A stretch of DNA of 64,000 bases from the NCBI GenBank assembly GCA_019694975.1, contig JAIBAY010000004.1:186001-250000 (forward strand), in the 5' to 3' direction. The translations under genes were made by a program, and so were the position numbers. Below, piece by piece: positions 1 to 8,602 of this stretch. Numbering within the stretch: the first letter of the stretch is position 1; each line of letters opens with the position of its first letter. This stretch comes from Chitinophagales bacterium. GTDB taxonomy: Bacteria; Bacteroidota; Bacteroidia; Chitinophagales; UBA10324. The notes under the pieces were generated by a model, which saw only the letters and a list, made by a program, of their open reading frames with translations, was not told where the DNA came from and did no database searches.

Positions 1-660
1 GTATTTTTTTTCTGATCCGTAATTGCGCAGCAAACGGATTTTTTTTGCCAGCGGTGCCGAATGTGTGGTAATGGCGCCGGCATCTCCTAAAGCGCCAAGG
101 TTTTTGGTAGGATAAAAACTCGTTGCATTCACTTCACCGAATGTTCCTGTCATCCGCCCTTTACAATAAGCGCCATGCGCCTGCGCATTGTCTTCAATGA
201 CATACAAACCGTGCCGTTGTGCCACGTCAGCTATTGCATCCATTTCGCATGCGCGGCCATACAGATGAACCGGCATAATGGCTTTGGTCTTTGACGTGAT
301 CTTCTCTTCGATCTTACCCGGATCAATATTGTATGATGCCAGCGACGGTTCAACGGGCACCGGTCTTGCATTTACATGTGATATGGCGAGCAGCGTAGCG
401 ATGTAGGTGTTGGAAGGCACGATTACTTCATCGCCCTCACCGATTTCCAGTGCCAGCAGACAAAGGTGAAGGGCATCGAGGCCATTGCTGACTGCCACGC
501 AATAGCCACCGCCACCGAATGCCGCATATTCCTGTTCAAAGTGCTCCACATTTTTGCCAAGTATATACCATCCGCCTTCAAGGGTTGCCTGCAAGGCAGC
601 GCTGATTTCCGCAGCCATCGGGCGCAATGATAATGGCAGATTTTGAAATGGTACGTGCAT
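1..660 (-). CDS. DegT/DnrJ/EryC1-family sugar aminotransferase, C-terminal part beyond the window
   Basis: PLP-dependent aminotransferase of the DegT/DnrJ/EryC1/StrS family, which aminates keto-sugar nucleotides. The ATG is at 660-658 and 220 codons are visible; the family is usually about 370 residues, so the C-terminal third or more lies left of the window. Visible motifs are SNGLDALHL (about 58-66), EDNAQAHGA (156-164, with Asp157 expected to contact the pyridine nitrogen) and SFYPTKNLGALGDAG, whose Lys186 is the expected Schiff-base lysine. It is the last visible gene of a minus-strand glycan operon, 52 bp after the methyltransferase gene. With the FdtA-type ketoisomerase upstream it would make a 3-amino-3,6-dideoxyhexose (FdtB/QdtB/TylB-like); that product is inference. 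Confidence 0.9.
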   Translation of the reverse strand, partial: MHVPFQNLPLSLRPMAAEISAALQATLEGGWYILGKNVEHFEQEYAAFGGGGYCVAVSNGLDALHLCLLALEIGEGDEVIVPSNTYIATLLAISHVNARPVPVEPSLASYNIDPGKIEEKITSKTKAIMPVHLYGRACEMDAIADVAQRHGLYVIEDNAQAHGAYCKGRMTGTFGEVNATSFYPTKNLGALGDAGAITTHSAPLAKKIRLLRNYGSEKKY

Positions 661-712
661 CAGGAAAAAAGGGATAAAATGACAACCTGCAACGGTGGTA
701 TCATTTTGCTTG

Positions 713-1489
713 TTATGACAGTTTTATGTTCATGAAAATTTCTGATCCATGCAGCGGGAACTGATCGCCGAGGGCATACAGCCCGTCCAGTATTTGTTGG
801 TTGATGATGTTATGCGTGAGCATTTGCTGCATCTGCTGATGCGTAAAAGGCTTCAGGAAAAAAGAACCACGGTCAATAACGGTAAATCCGTTTTTGATGA
901 CGAGCGATGACAGCTGTTCCATGTCAAAGGTATGGTGTTGTTGTAATTGCTGCTGAGCTTCGGAAACCGTAAACACGGAAGGAATCAGTCCTGCCGAAAC
1001 GGCCAGCATCCTGTGAAAAGAATACGCATTCGGAACATTGATGTGAATGATGGTGGACGCAGAAGAAATCCGTGCAGCTGCTGCCAGTATTTTTTCAGGA
1101 AACTCCACTTCATGCAGCAAGCCGCCAATCACTACCAGGTCAAAGGCCGCTTCCGCATGCCGGGAATAAGATTCAAAGTCCGCTTGATGCAGTGTTATTT
1201 TCTTCTGTGTTGCTTGCGGCAGTTGCTCTCTGTGCTTCACGGCTTCGCGGTAAAACCCGTCAGCAGGTTCAACAACACAAAACCGTTCAAATGTTGGAAT
1301 ATCTGTAAAGAGGGGATGATTGCCTGAACCGACTTCCAGGATTGATTTTGGTGCCAGCCCTGCGATGATCTCCAATACCTTTTTCCGGCGGTAATAGGCC
1401 TGCACCGTTTCAAACTCATGCAAACGGTAAGCATTGAAATATTGATCGAGTTTGCGGCCCATTTCAGCTTTTGAAAGTGTAAAAATCAT
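713..1489 (-). CDS. class I SAM-dependent methyltransferase
   Basis: Rossmann-fold methyltransferase of about 258 residues. The SAM-binding glycine motif ILEVGSGNHP follows a helical N-terminal region, and later elements (HQADFESY, FDLVVIGGLLHEV) match the usual acidic and post-IV strands. I chose ATG 1489 (MIFTLSK); a GTG at 1510 in the same frame would add seven residues. It overlaps the end of the GNAT gene by 26 bp, so the two are probably translationally coupled. The position between a sugar acyltransferase-like gene and a sugar aminotransferase suggests it methylates a deoxyamino sugar or a glycan end, but the sequence does not show whether the acceptor is O or N. Confidence 0.8.
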   Translation of the reverse strand: MIFTLSKAEMGRKLDQYFNAYRLHEFETVQAYYRRKKVLEIIAGLAPKSILEVGSGNHPLFTDIPTFERFCVVEPADGFYREAVKHREQLPQATQKKITLHQADFESYSRHAEAAFDLVVIGGLLHEVEFPEKILAAAARISSASTIIHINVPNAYSFHRMLAVSAGLIPSVFTVSEAQQQLQQHHTFDMEQLSSLVIKNGFTVIDRGSFFLKPFTHQQMQQMLTHNIINQQILDGLYALGDQFPLHGSEIFMNIKLS

Positions 1490-2399
1490 GTGCGACGGCC
1501 CGTCCGCCACATCGTTCTTTAAATGACATCAGCCCGTTATTCAGCTGCATGCCGTCGTTTTCCGCACAATTGCCGAGGTCAAGATATTGTTTGTGCGGAT
1601 AGGCTTCATAAATCAGGTAGTCAATCACCAGGTCAATCGCACCGGTTTGCTCACCTTCATTATCTGCGGCAATATATTGCGCATGGGCAACTGTTGCTGT
1701 TTCATAAATAAGAATGCCGCCCAGCATGTGGCTGTTTCTAAAGGCAGCATACAACTTAATATTATCCGGAAAGGCGGCCGCCAGTTGCATCATCTCTTCA
1801 GCAGTATGAACAGGATCGCGGTTGAATTTTTTATTCGTGAGTGCTTTCACGATAGCCATATATCGCGGCAGGTCACGTGACCGCTGCACATGCAGGTTGT
1901 TTCTTTTTGCACGTTGCACTTCCTGCTCGCGGTCTCTGATGGAATCATTCAGCATGGCTATGTCTATCGTTGCCATCACATCGCGCCGTGTCAGCATGAA
2001 CCCTCTTTTAAAAAGGCAGTGCAGATCTTCACCGGCGGGATACCGGTGATAGATATACGGTATTGTTTTGTAAACAATTTCCGAAATGCCACACTGCTGC
2101 GCATAGTTCAGTAAGGCATCAAAACAACGATCCATTTTTTCCTGCTTCATGCCGTTTCCGCTGAGAAACCCGCCATAAGTAAGTCCCTGGTGAGAGATAA
2201 AACTGTTTTCCAGCCGGTTCATCGCCACTACGGAAATGATCTTTTCTTTCTCTATAAAAAACAGGGAATGATCTTCAAAACGGTCCGCATGATAATCCAT
2301 GTAATTCCGGTTAAACAGAAACGTGGCATTCTTGCTGCCTTCCACAAAGGCGTTCCACTCCTCGCTCATGCTGCTCTTATAGCGGACGATGCCGGTCAT
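1464..2399 (-). CDS. FemAB-like/GNAT-fold acyltransferase
   Basis: A 311-residue protein resembling the FemAB-like GNAT acyltransferases (Acetyltransf_6 type). The C-terminal half carries the expected GNAT-like succession of strands: a self-contained GGILIYE segment, an AQYIAADNEG stretch and a final LDLGNCAENDG...SFKERCGG segment. Its ATG overlaps the stop of the fdtA-like gene in an ATGA (2396-2399), a clear sign of translational coupling and good evidence for the start. Next to the FdtA-type isomerase and DegT aminotransferase, the simplest role is N-acylation of an aminodeoxyhexose. FdtC-type enzymes of this pathway are usually hexapeptide-repeat proteins, so this would be a non-homologous replacement; that is inference. 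Confidence 0.7.
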   Translation of the reverse strand: MTGIVRYKSSMSEEWNAFVEGSKNATFLFNRNYMDYHADRFEDHSLFFIEKEKIISVVAMNRLENSFISHQGLTYGGFLSGNGMKQEKMDRCFDALLNYAQQCGISEIVYKTIPYIYHRYPAGEDLHCLFKRGFMLTRRDVMATIDIAMLNDSIRDREQEVQRAKRNNLHVQRSRDLPRYMAIVKALTNKKFNRDPVHTAEEMMQLAAAFPDNIKLYAAFRNSHMLGGILIYETATVAHAQYIAADNEGEQTGAIDLVIDYLIYEAYPHKQYLDLGNCAENDGMQLNNGLMSFKERCGGRAVAHDFYTFKS

Positions 2400-2815
2400 T
2401 CAGCATATTTTTTCACCAGTAATCGGAACTGCTCATAATCCCGTATATAATCTTCTTCCGCATATAATGCAGAACATAATGCCATCTGCACGGCATTGTG
2501 TGAGTATTGCAACACTGTCCAGGTAAGTGGCGGAACATAGAGTCCTGTATTCGGATTATCCAGCGTCCAGCTTGTTGTTTCACCTGCTATAGTTTCGGTG
2601 GTGATGTGAATACTGCCTGCTGCTGCAATCAATACCTGTTCATTTGCATAATGTGCATGATTGCCGCGGATAACGCTTTCAGGCGTGAAGTAAGTCCAGA
2701 AAAGCCGCTTGATAGGATACGATAGAAACTTCTCAAATTCAAACACTGAGATATAACCCTGCTCCAGCTGTCCGATCTTCTGAAATGTAATTAAGTGTGG
2801 TTTATCCAGCTTCAT
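2396..2815 (-). CDS. fdtA: FdtA/QdtA-type cupin dTDP-sugar 3,4-ketoisomerase (WxcM-like)
   Basis: A one-domain cupin of 139 residues, close to the usual size for FdtA/QdtA/WxcM-C proteins, which convert dTDP-4-keto-6-deoxyglucose to the 3-keto isomer before transamination. The family signature RGNHAH is present (residues about 50-55), as are the later YVPPLTWTVL and ALCSALY segments of the beta barrel. I take ATG 2815 (MKLDKPHLI), which overlaps the sulfotransferase gene by 14 bp; an earlier in-frame codon would add nine atypical residues. With the aminotransferase at 1-660 it completes the isomerase/transaminase pair for a 3-amino sugar. The supplying enzymes (RmlA, RmlB) are not in the window. 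Confidence 0.85.
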   Translation of the reverse strand: MKLDKPHLITFQKIGQLEQGYISVFEFEKFLSYPIKRLFWTYFTPESVIRGNHAHYANEQVLIAAAGSIHITTETIAGETTSWTLDNPNTGLYVPPLTWTVLQYSHNAVQMALCSALYAEEDYIRDYEQFRLLVKKYAE

Positions 2816-3719
2816 AAAAATCCGTCCAGGATGAGAAATCAATTTCTGTAATTTTTTTTAAATGAAGAAAGTCATCGGATAGCAATGAACGCAGCCACTT
2901 TCTTTCTTCCGCGGCAGCGATATAAGGAGGGGCATCAACCTTTATTTTTTTTGTGGTGGGGAAAGGTAAAACACCTGCTGCAATAATTTTCTTCCTGATT
3001 TGCGGCGGCAACAGTTTTTTGCCAAGCCTGGTGATGGTGCGTGGCCGTTCCGAATAGAAATAATCCTTCGTTTTATTTTCCGTTATGGGAGTGATGGCCT
3101 CCATCGCCGGCAGCTGAAGGAAGCGGAAACAACCGTTCAACGCCGGCAGCGGATTTTCTTCCAGTTGCTCTGCGAGTAGTATATGGCAGTTTTCTTTTCC
3201 GAATGCGGAAAAAAAATGCTGTATCCATTTTCCGTAACGGCTGAACTCGACATAACTTTTGTAGTAGAATTGTTGCATTGGTTGATCGGCATCAAAAGGT
3301 ACGGAAAGGTCATCCGTAACTTCCTTCCTGAATGGTGGCAGTTGTTCACCTATGGTGCGTATCCAGTTATAGTGAGAGAGTATCCTGTCAACTGGATTTT
3401 TAAGCAGGAATATAAATTTAGGATCACGTATGTCAGACTGAATGCGTGTAATCGCTTTTACCGACAGGAAGTAAGTCGTGCTGGATTCGCCAAGATATTG
3501 TCCCTTAAAATTACCGGATGCATATCCCTGCAGGTATGCATCCCATCCTATACGGTAGTATTCATCCCTGGAGAAAAAGTGCGGCTCTTTTACCTGCATC
3601 ATCGTAATGCCGGGATGCCGGCCGAGATAAAGGTGCAGTGAAGAAGTGCCGGATTTGCCGGCGCCCGGAACAAACAAATTGGGGAAGTCATGCTTCACGA
3701 ACTTCCAGTTTAAATTCAC
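2802..3719 (-). CDS. PAPS-dependent sulfotransferase family protein
   Basis: A 305-residue sulfotransferase. The 5'-phosphosulfate-binding loop is GAGKSGTSSL (about residues 19-28) and the 3'-phosphate-binding region is FIFLLKNPVDRILSHY (about 122-137), the two hallmark PAPS-binding elements. No membrane segment is evident, so it is probably cytosolic. The start is a GTG at 3719; the PAPS loop is so close that no later ATG is possible. It overlaps the wzt gene by 32 bp and the fdtA-like gene by 14 bp, placing it inside the glycan operon. The context implies sulfation of a surface polysaccharide or its sugar precursor; the acceptor cannot be read from the sequence. Confidence 0.85.
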   Translation of the reverse strand: MNLNWKFVKHDFPNLFVPGAGKSGTSSLHLYLGRHPGITMMQVKEPHFFSRDEYYRIGWDAYLQGYASGNFKGQYLGESSTTYFLSVKAITRIQSDIRDPKFIFLLKNPVDRILSHYNWIRTIGEQLPPFRKEVTDDLSVPFDADQPMQQFYYKSYVEFSRYGKWIQHFFSAFGKENCHILLAEQLEENPLPALNGCFRFLQLPAMEAITPITENKTKDYFYSERPRTITRLGKKLLPPQIRKKIIAAGVLPFPTTKKIKVDAPPYIAAAEERKWLRSLLSDDFLHLKKITEIDFSSWTDFYEAG

Positions 3720-4938
3720 AAAAGAATTTATCGCGCCCCCTTGTCTGTATCATGTTTGAATGAAAGTAATCGCCTTCTTCCACCGTCACGCTGAAGGCAT
3801 CTTCCAATGCATCAATCATCCCTGCGCCACCATCGGCTTCAAACAAATACAAATCGCAGGAGTAGTCATCATCAGCGAGCTGGAGTCGTTCAATCGTCCA
3901 GATCACTTCTGCGTCGCCGCTGAGGCTGATCTTGCGGTTGTATAATCCGGAGGCAAGGCTCAGCAGCCTGTTGCCGGCACTATCCTTCAGCGACAGCGTG
4001 ATATATGCCTGCACCGGATGCTGCTGTTGTTGCCGCAAAAATACATGGAAGCTGACGTTGCTGCCGGTTGTTATAGTATTCACCCTACGGTTGTCACTGT
4101 CTGAAATATAGTAATCAGAAAAAATGTAGGAAGACTTGCCGGTTTTGTTGGCGCGGTTCCGCAGCAACAGGTTTCCGTCAGCGGTATTCACGCTGCGGTG
4201 ATATTGCTGAATGGCTTCTGCCGATGTGCCGTCGAAAACGATATTACCCTGCTCCAGTATCATGGCACGCCTGCAAAGCCGTGCAACGGCGCCCATATTG
4301 TGACTGACGAACAATACTGTTCTGCCATCCTGTTCGCTCACGGATTTCATTTTTCCCAGGCACTTCTTCTGAAACTCCGCGTCGCCCACAGCCAGCACTT
4401 CATCGATGATCAGGATCTCCGGCTCAAGATGCGCGGCCACGGCAAAAGCCAGCCTTACATACATTCCGCTGCTGTAACGCTTCACGGGAGTGTCGAGAAA
4501 CTGCCCGATGCCTGCGAATGCCACGATCTCATCGAACTTGTTTTTTATCTCCTTCCGCTTCATGCCGAGAATGGCGCCGTTCATAAAAATATTTTCGCGA
4601 CCGGTGAGTTCAGGATGAAATCCCGTGCCGACTTCCAGCAGTGATGAAACCCTTCCCTGTATCTCCACAGTTCCTTTTGTCGGAGCGGTTATACGGGATA
4701 ATATTTTTAGTAAGGTGCTTTTACCTGCGCCGTTTTTACCAATGATGCCCATCACTTCGCCGGCATTTACCCGGAAGGAGACATCGTTGAGTGCCCTGAA
4801 TTCCGTGGCTGCCAGCGTTTCATTTTTCATGAGCAAACTGTTGAAGCGGTCGTTTAGCGTTTCACGAAAACTCCCGCTGCGCCTGCGGCCAAGCCGGTAG
4901 AATTTGGAAATATGCTGAGCGATGATAACAGGTTGCAT
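3688..4938 (-). CDS. wzt: Wzt-like polysaccharide ABC transporter ATP-binding protein with C-terminal glycan-binding domain
   Basis: ATPase of an ABC-2-type O-antigen/capsule exporter, about 416 residues. The N-terminal half is the nucleotide-binding domain: Walker A GKNGAGKST (about 67-75), the signature RYSSGMYVRLAFAVA and Walker B ILIIDEVLAVGD. The last 170 residues form an extra beta-rich domain like the Wzt C-terminal module that recognises the non-reducing end of the finished glycan, which in studied cases is a modified sugar. The start is ATG 4938; a TTG two codons earlier is less likely. It follows the permease gene by 112 bp. Having sulfotransferase and methyltransferase genes in the same operon fits a modified terminus as export signal (inference). 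Confidence 0.9.
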   Translation of the reverse strand: MQPVIIAQHISKFYRLGRRRSGSFRETLNDRFNSLLMKNETLAATEFRALNDVSFRVNAGEVMGIIGKNGAGKSTLLKILSRITAPTKGTVEIQGRVSSLLEVGTGFHPELTGRENIFMNGAILGMKRKEIKNKFDEIVAFAGIGQFLDTPVKRYSSGMYVRLAFAVAAHLEPEILIIDEVLAVGDAEFQKKCLGKMKSVSEQDGRTVLFVSHNMGAVARLCRRAMILEQGNIVFDGTSAEAIQQYHRSVNTADGNLLLRNRANKTGKSSYIFSDYYISDSDNRRVNTITTGSNVSFHVFLRQQQQHPVQAYITLSLKDSAGNRLLSLASGLYNRKISLSGDAEVIWTIERLQLADDDYSCDLYLFEADGGAGMIDALEDAFSVTVEEGDYFHSNMIQTRGRDKFFCEFKLEVREA

Positions 4939-5050
4939 AGACAAAAGCAGTCAGGTGTTTTTCATTTGTTCTTATTCATGAACCAGGTTGTTCAGCAGCG
5001 GATTCGCAGCAGGCAGCTGAAAGTTGCTATGCCTTGATGGTATGGCTGGT

Positions 5051-5866
5051 TTAAATAACATCTGCGATCACCCGCTCTGTACGTTGAAAATAATACACAC
5101 CGCTCAAAAGCAACACCACCATGATGGCACCGCTGTAAAGCAGGTAACTTGCTGCCGGCAGCGGTGTGCCAAGTACGGAATAACGAAATCCATCAATGAT
5201 GCCGGCCATGGGGTTGAGGTAGTATAGATGCCTGTAAGCATCCGGGATTTGTGACGAAGGATAACCTACCGGAGAGAGGTATAATCCGATCTGCACAAGA
5301 AACGGAATGACATACTGCAGATCGCGGAAACGGATAGTGAGCGCACTGAACCAGATTCCCATCGCCATGGAAAACAGGATGACGGCCAGGATAACAACGG
5401 GAAGTGCGAACAGATTGCTGCCGGGCAGAAAGCGATACCAAAGCATCAGGATCATCAACAATAAAAACACGATGATGAAATCAATAAAGCCAACCAGTCC
5501 TTTGGAAACAGGAATAATCATCCGGGGGAAATAGATTTTTGTTACCAGTGCCTGTGCATTGATGATGGATTGCCCGGCCTGTGTAATTACATAGGAAAAA
5601 TAAGACCAGGCCCACATGCCGGTAAGTGCAAAAACGGGATAAGGGACACTACCCGTTTCCACCTTCACTGCTTTGTTAAATACAAGAATAAAAATCAGGA
5701 GGGTCAGCACCGGCTGTATCAGTGCCCAGGCAATACCTAAAACGGTCTGCGCATACCGTACACGATAGTCGCGATAGGCCAGCATCCACAGCAAGTGACG
5801 GTAGTGAAAAATTTCTCTGAGTTGCGAAGCCAGCCCGGGCCGGCCCGCATCTATGATTGTTCTCAT
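5051..5866 (-). CDS. wzm: Wzm-like polysaccharide ABC transporter permease (ABC-2 type)
   Basis: A 271-residue inner-membrane permease with about six hydrophobic segments. It begins with the typical cytoplasmic stretch (HYRHLLWMLAYRDYRVRY) and contains the ABC-2 membrane family pattern, including GIAWALIQPVLTLLIF and the YLNPMAGIIDGFR motif near the C-terminus, which is strongly conserved in Wzm/TagG proteins. ATG at 5866. It is the first gene of the minus-strand operon that continues through wzt and the sugar-modifying genes to the left edge. The partner ATPase is encoded directly downstream. Confidence 0.92.
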   Translation of the reverse strand: MRTIIDAGRPGLASQLREIFHYRHLLWMLAYRDYRVRYAQTVLGIAWALIQPVLTLLIFILVFNKAVKVETGSVPYPVFALTGMWAWSYFSYVITQAGQSIINAQALVTKIYFPRMIIPVSKGLVGFIDFIIVFLLLMILMLWYRFLPGSNLFALPVVILAVILFSMAMGIWFSALTIRFRDLQYVIPFLVQIGLYLSPVGYPSSQIPDAYRHLYYLNPMAGIIDGFRYSVLGTPLPAASYLLYSGAIMVVLLLSGVYYFQRTERVIADVI

Positions 5867-5925
5867 GGATAATTTCCGGGTTGTACGGTAAAGTTAGTTT
5901 TTAAATGTTTTGAGGAAGGCATCTT

Positions 5926-5943
5926 CCGGCATTGCAATGCCGG
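5926..5943. other. perfect 18-bp palindrome in the gap between wzm and the asparaginase gene
   Basis: CCGGCATTGCAATGCCGG is a perfect palindrome. It lies about 60 bp upstream of the wzm start and about 60 bp downstream of the asparaginase stop, both on the minus strand. No T-run follows it, so it is not a standard intrinsic terminator. It could be an operator for the glycan operon or a weak hairpin ending the asparaginase transcript. Confidence 0.4.
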
Positions 5944-6005
5944 CCGGCGACATAGATGGTAAGTGTGCTTATTGATGAGCAACCAGCACGGTCTTTTTCA
6001 GCCTG

Positions 6006-6494
6006 TCAAAGGAGCTCTTCAAACATGCCGGTTTTTTTATTTTTCCGCACATTATTCCAGTTGAAGTACCGGCCATTCATGGCAACATATACGCCAAAAG
6101 GAAGCGCTTGTGCAAAGGCAAGCGCACTGCCCAGGTTGAAGAATCCGTCGGAGCTGCCGAACTTATAAGGTATCATGGCACCGGTAAGTACAATGGTTTT
6201 GGGCAGGCTTGCTTCACCCAGCACCCTCGCGGTAACAGCCATGGTGTCAGTGCCATGTGTTATCACAATTTTGTCTTCTTCACAACGGTCGCATAAATCA
6301 ACTATAATCTTGCGTTGTATATCAGTCATCTCAAGGCTGTCAATCATCATAGCGGTTTTTACTTCCACTTTCACCGTACAACGACCCAGCTTCAGCATTT
6401 CCGGCAGGTGCGTTTCATTAAAATAGAGGGTGCCATTCAATTCATCGTATTCCTTGTCAAATGTTCCCCCTGTGATCAGGATTTTTATGCTCAT
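6006..6494 (-). CDS. single-domain asparaginase-family protein
   Basis: A 162-residue protein covering only the N-terminal, catalytic-threonine domain of type I/II L-asparaginases, which are normally about 330 residues with two domains. Both active-site motifs are present: TGGTFDKEYD near the N-terminus (first catalytic Thr) and THGTDTM around residue 80 (second Thr and Asp). The C-terminal domain, which supplies substrate contacts across the dimer, is absent, and the downstream DNA holds no remnant of it, so this looks like a genuine short family. The substrate may differ from asparagine. ATG at 6494; no signal peptide, so cytosolic. Confidence 0.8.
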   Translation of the reverse strand: MSIKILITGGTFDKEYDELNGTLYFNETHLPEMLKLGRCTVKVEVKTAMMIDSLEMTDIQRKIIVDLCDRCEEDKIVITHGTDTMAVTARVLGEASLPKTIVLTGAMIPYKFGSSDGFFNLGSALAFAQALPFGVYVAMNGRYFNWNNVRKNKKTGMFEELL

Positions 6495-6603
6495 AAAATG
6501 CGGTGGCGTTTTTGGTAAACGAATGTAACACTTTGAAACATAAGTGGCACAGGAAGCAGCAGGAGCGGAAGGTTAACCTGCTGTCGGCATCGAACCAGTG
6601 GCG

Positions 6604-7278
6604 TTATAATTGCAGCAGTTTCATCAACAAGGTGCGGATCTCTGTGGCTCGCTGAACAATCATAAAATGCTGACCGCCTTCAATGATGAAGTCGGCCGGA
6701 ATTTTACGCACGGGAAACAAACGGTCATGTGAACCATGAATATGAATTACGTTAGCGGGAGCCGTTTCCTGCTTCCAGCATAAGGTCATGCGGATACCCC
6801 ATCGTATTAATTGAATATCCGCATCATGCACCATTGATTCGAACAATGCGGTTTCTTCATTGCTTTTCTTTGTGAAAAGACGACCGGCCCAAATAACAAT
6901 ACATTTTATTTGCTGTGCTGAAAGCCAGTCGTATACAGGGAATTTTCTGAAAAAAGCAAGTAACGCGCTCAGTTGAGCCGATGATGAAATAGAAGAGATG
7001 AGTATGATTTTTTTCGCCGGAATATAGTGTGCTAGCTCCTGTGCAAGGATACCGCCGAATGAAACCCCGATGAAGATGGTTTCCTGCCTTTCCGGTATGG
7101 TTGCAGCCATTCTTTGAGCGTATGCGGCAAGGGTCTCCTTTTTATCCGGCAACAAATAGCGTATCACCCTTACGGCAGGTAAGCTCTGTTGCAGCAGTGA
7201 AAACATACGCTCATCTGCCGCCAGCCCGGGAAAGATTAAAATGTTCTTTGTCACGCTTGCAGATTTACCGGAATGCAT
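6604..7278 (-). CDS. alpha/beta hydrolase
   Basis: A 224-residue alpha/beta-hydrolase fold protein. The nucleophile elbow is GVSFGG (Ser in the GxSxG-type motif, about residue 73), preceded by an early FPGLAADER oxyanion-type loop. The C-terminal segment HIHGSHDRLFPV carries the expected acid (Asp) and GGQHFMI the expected catalytic His. I use ATG 7278 rather than the TTG at 7290. There is no signal peptide. The substrate cannot be inferred; neighbours (asparaginase-like gene, acylphosphatase) do not form an obvious pathway. Confidence 0.8.
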   Translation of the reverse strand: MHSGKSASVTKNILIFPGLAADERMFSLLQQSLPAVRVIRYLLPDKKETLAAYAQRMAATIPERQETIFIGVSFGGILAQELAHYIPAKKIILISSISSSAQLSALLAFFRKFPVYDWLSAQQIKCIVIWAGRLFTKKSNEETALFESMVHDADIQLIRWGIRMTLCWKQETAPANVIHIHGSHDRLFPVRKIPADFIIEGGQHFMIVQRATEIRTLLMKLLQL

Positions 7279-7371
7279 CAAAGTTAACAATGCGGCATAT
7301 CAGGTAGTAGCCGTTGCAGACATGGCATAACATATCCCCGTTTTTTATATCTTTCGCTGAAGGGTCCTGCC

Positions 7372-7656
7372 ATGAAAATCATGCATTGTGATATTCACGT
7401 TTATGGAAAAGTGCAGGGCGTTTTTTTTCGCGCCAGTGCCCGCCACCGTGCGATGTTGCTCGATATAACAGGATTTGCTAAAAATGAACCTGACGGATCT
7501 GTATATATTGAAGCGGAAGGTGAAGAACAGAGCCTTGCACTGTTTATCGGCTGGTGCCATGAAGGTCCGGAACGGGCTGTCGTGAGCAGGGTGGATGTAA
7601 TAACAGCCCCGTTGAAGAATTTTTCATCGTTTGAAGTGATACGCGGTGGCGGCTGA
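7372..7656 (+). CDS. acyP: acylphosphatase
   Basis: A 94-residue acylphosphatase, which hydrolyses acyl-phosphates such as acetyl-phosphate or 1,3-bisphosphoglycerate. The signature VYGKVQGVFFRA holds the phosphate-binding loop and catalytic Arg (about residue 22), and GFAKNEPDGSVYIEAEG holds the conserved Asn and Asp-Gly turn. Length is standard. It starts at ATG 7372 and is convergent with the methyltransferase gene that ends 7 bp downstream. A TATCTTTC sequence about 20 bp upstream resembles the Bacteroidota -7 box with one mismatch. Confidence 0.93.
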   Translation: MKIMHCDIHVYGKVQGVFFRASARHRAMLLDITGFAKNEPDGSVYIEAEGEEQSLALFIGWCHEGPERAVVSRVDVITAPLKNFSSFEVIRGGG

Positions 7657-7663
7657 GGTGCAT

Positions 7664-8437
7664 TTATTTTGCCAGCAGCAAAAAAACCGTTGGTTTGTTA
7701 CGCAGGTCAACCGTTTGATTTTTCCAATTGCCGACCGTCATGGTGCGGATCATTTCATCCGGCAGCGTGATAGCCGATGCAATGCACAGCAAGTCAGCTG
7801 GCCTGCAGGTGGTCAGCAAATCCTTCAGCAACGACATATTCCGGTACGGTGTTTCCATGAACAGCTGTGTTTGATTTTTGCGCAACGATTCTTCTTCCAG
7901 TTGCTTTAGCCTTGCTTTTCGTTCGGCAGCCGGTATAGGCAGGTAACCATGAAAAGCGAATTGCTGCCCGTTTAATCCGCTGGCCATCAGCGCGAGAAAC
8001 AGCGATGAAGGACCTACCAGTGGTATCACTTTTACACCGTGCTGATGCGCCCAGATTACCACACCTGCCCCGGGATCGGCAATGCCCGGGCAACCTGCTT
8101 CGGATATTACACCCACATGATTGCCCTGCAAAAGGTAAGGCAGCAACGATACAGGCGGCGTGAATGCCTCATCTCTGGCAAAGGCGTACATGTGACCTTC
8201 ATCAAAATTCTTTTTATAACCGATGCTTCGTAAAAATCGCCGGGCGGAGCGATCATGTTCCACAATGAAATAACAAATGCCGTCAATGATCTGAAGGCTC
8301 GCAGCTGTCATGAAAGCCATGCCTTCATCACCGAGGGATGAAGGGATGAGGTAAAGATGGCCTTTTGTTTTCGGTGACAATGAAAATGGAAGCTTGATGA
8401 AATTAATCGTTAAAATAACAATTAGGATTTTAAACAC
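7664..8437 (-). CDS. RsmI-like tetrapyrrole-methylase-fold SAM methyltransferase
   Basis: A protein of up to 257 residues in the tetrapyrrole methylase (CbiF/RsmI) superfamily. Diagnostic segments are HLYLIPSSLGD near the start, the GVISEAGCPGIADPG loop typical of RsmI-type 16S rRNA ribose methyltransferases, and VIPLVGPSSLFLALMASGLNGQQFAFHGYLP. Bacteroidota carry a shorter RsmI paralogue of about 235-240 residues and this resembles it, so an rRNA target is likely but unproven. The outermost start is a GTG at 8437 that adds a hydrophobic stretch not expected in the family; a TTG at 8380 (then SPKTKGHLYLIP) fits better. Confidence 0.8.
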   Translation of the reverse strand: MFKILIVILTINFIKLPFSLSPKTKGHLYLIPSSLGDEGMAFMTAASLQIIDGICYFIVEHDRSARRFLRSIGYKKNFDEGHMYAFARDEAFTPPVSLLPYLLQGNHVGVISEAGCPGIADPGAGVVIWAHQHGVKVIPLVGPSSLFLALMASGLNGQQFAFHGYLPIPAAERKARLKQLEEESLRKNQTQLFMETPYRNMSLLKDLLTTCRPADLLCIASAITLPDEMIRTMTVGNWKNQTVDLRNKPTVFLLLAK

Positions 8438-8602
8438 TTTCCATTATTGATTTTGACAATCGCCCCGGCTTGCTTTGAATCATTCAGCGATGTGCAGCAT
8501 CATACCGTCTGCCACCGATTTGATGATGTATCTTACACATCATTTACTTGCTTAGCTTGACTGATGCAGTTCACATGATGAGCCGCGAGTTGCTGAACCG
8601 AT

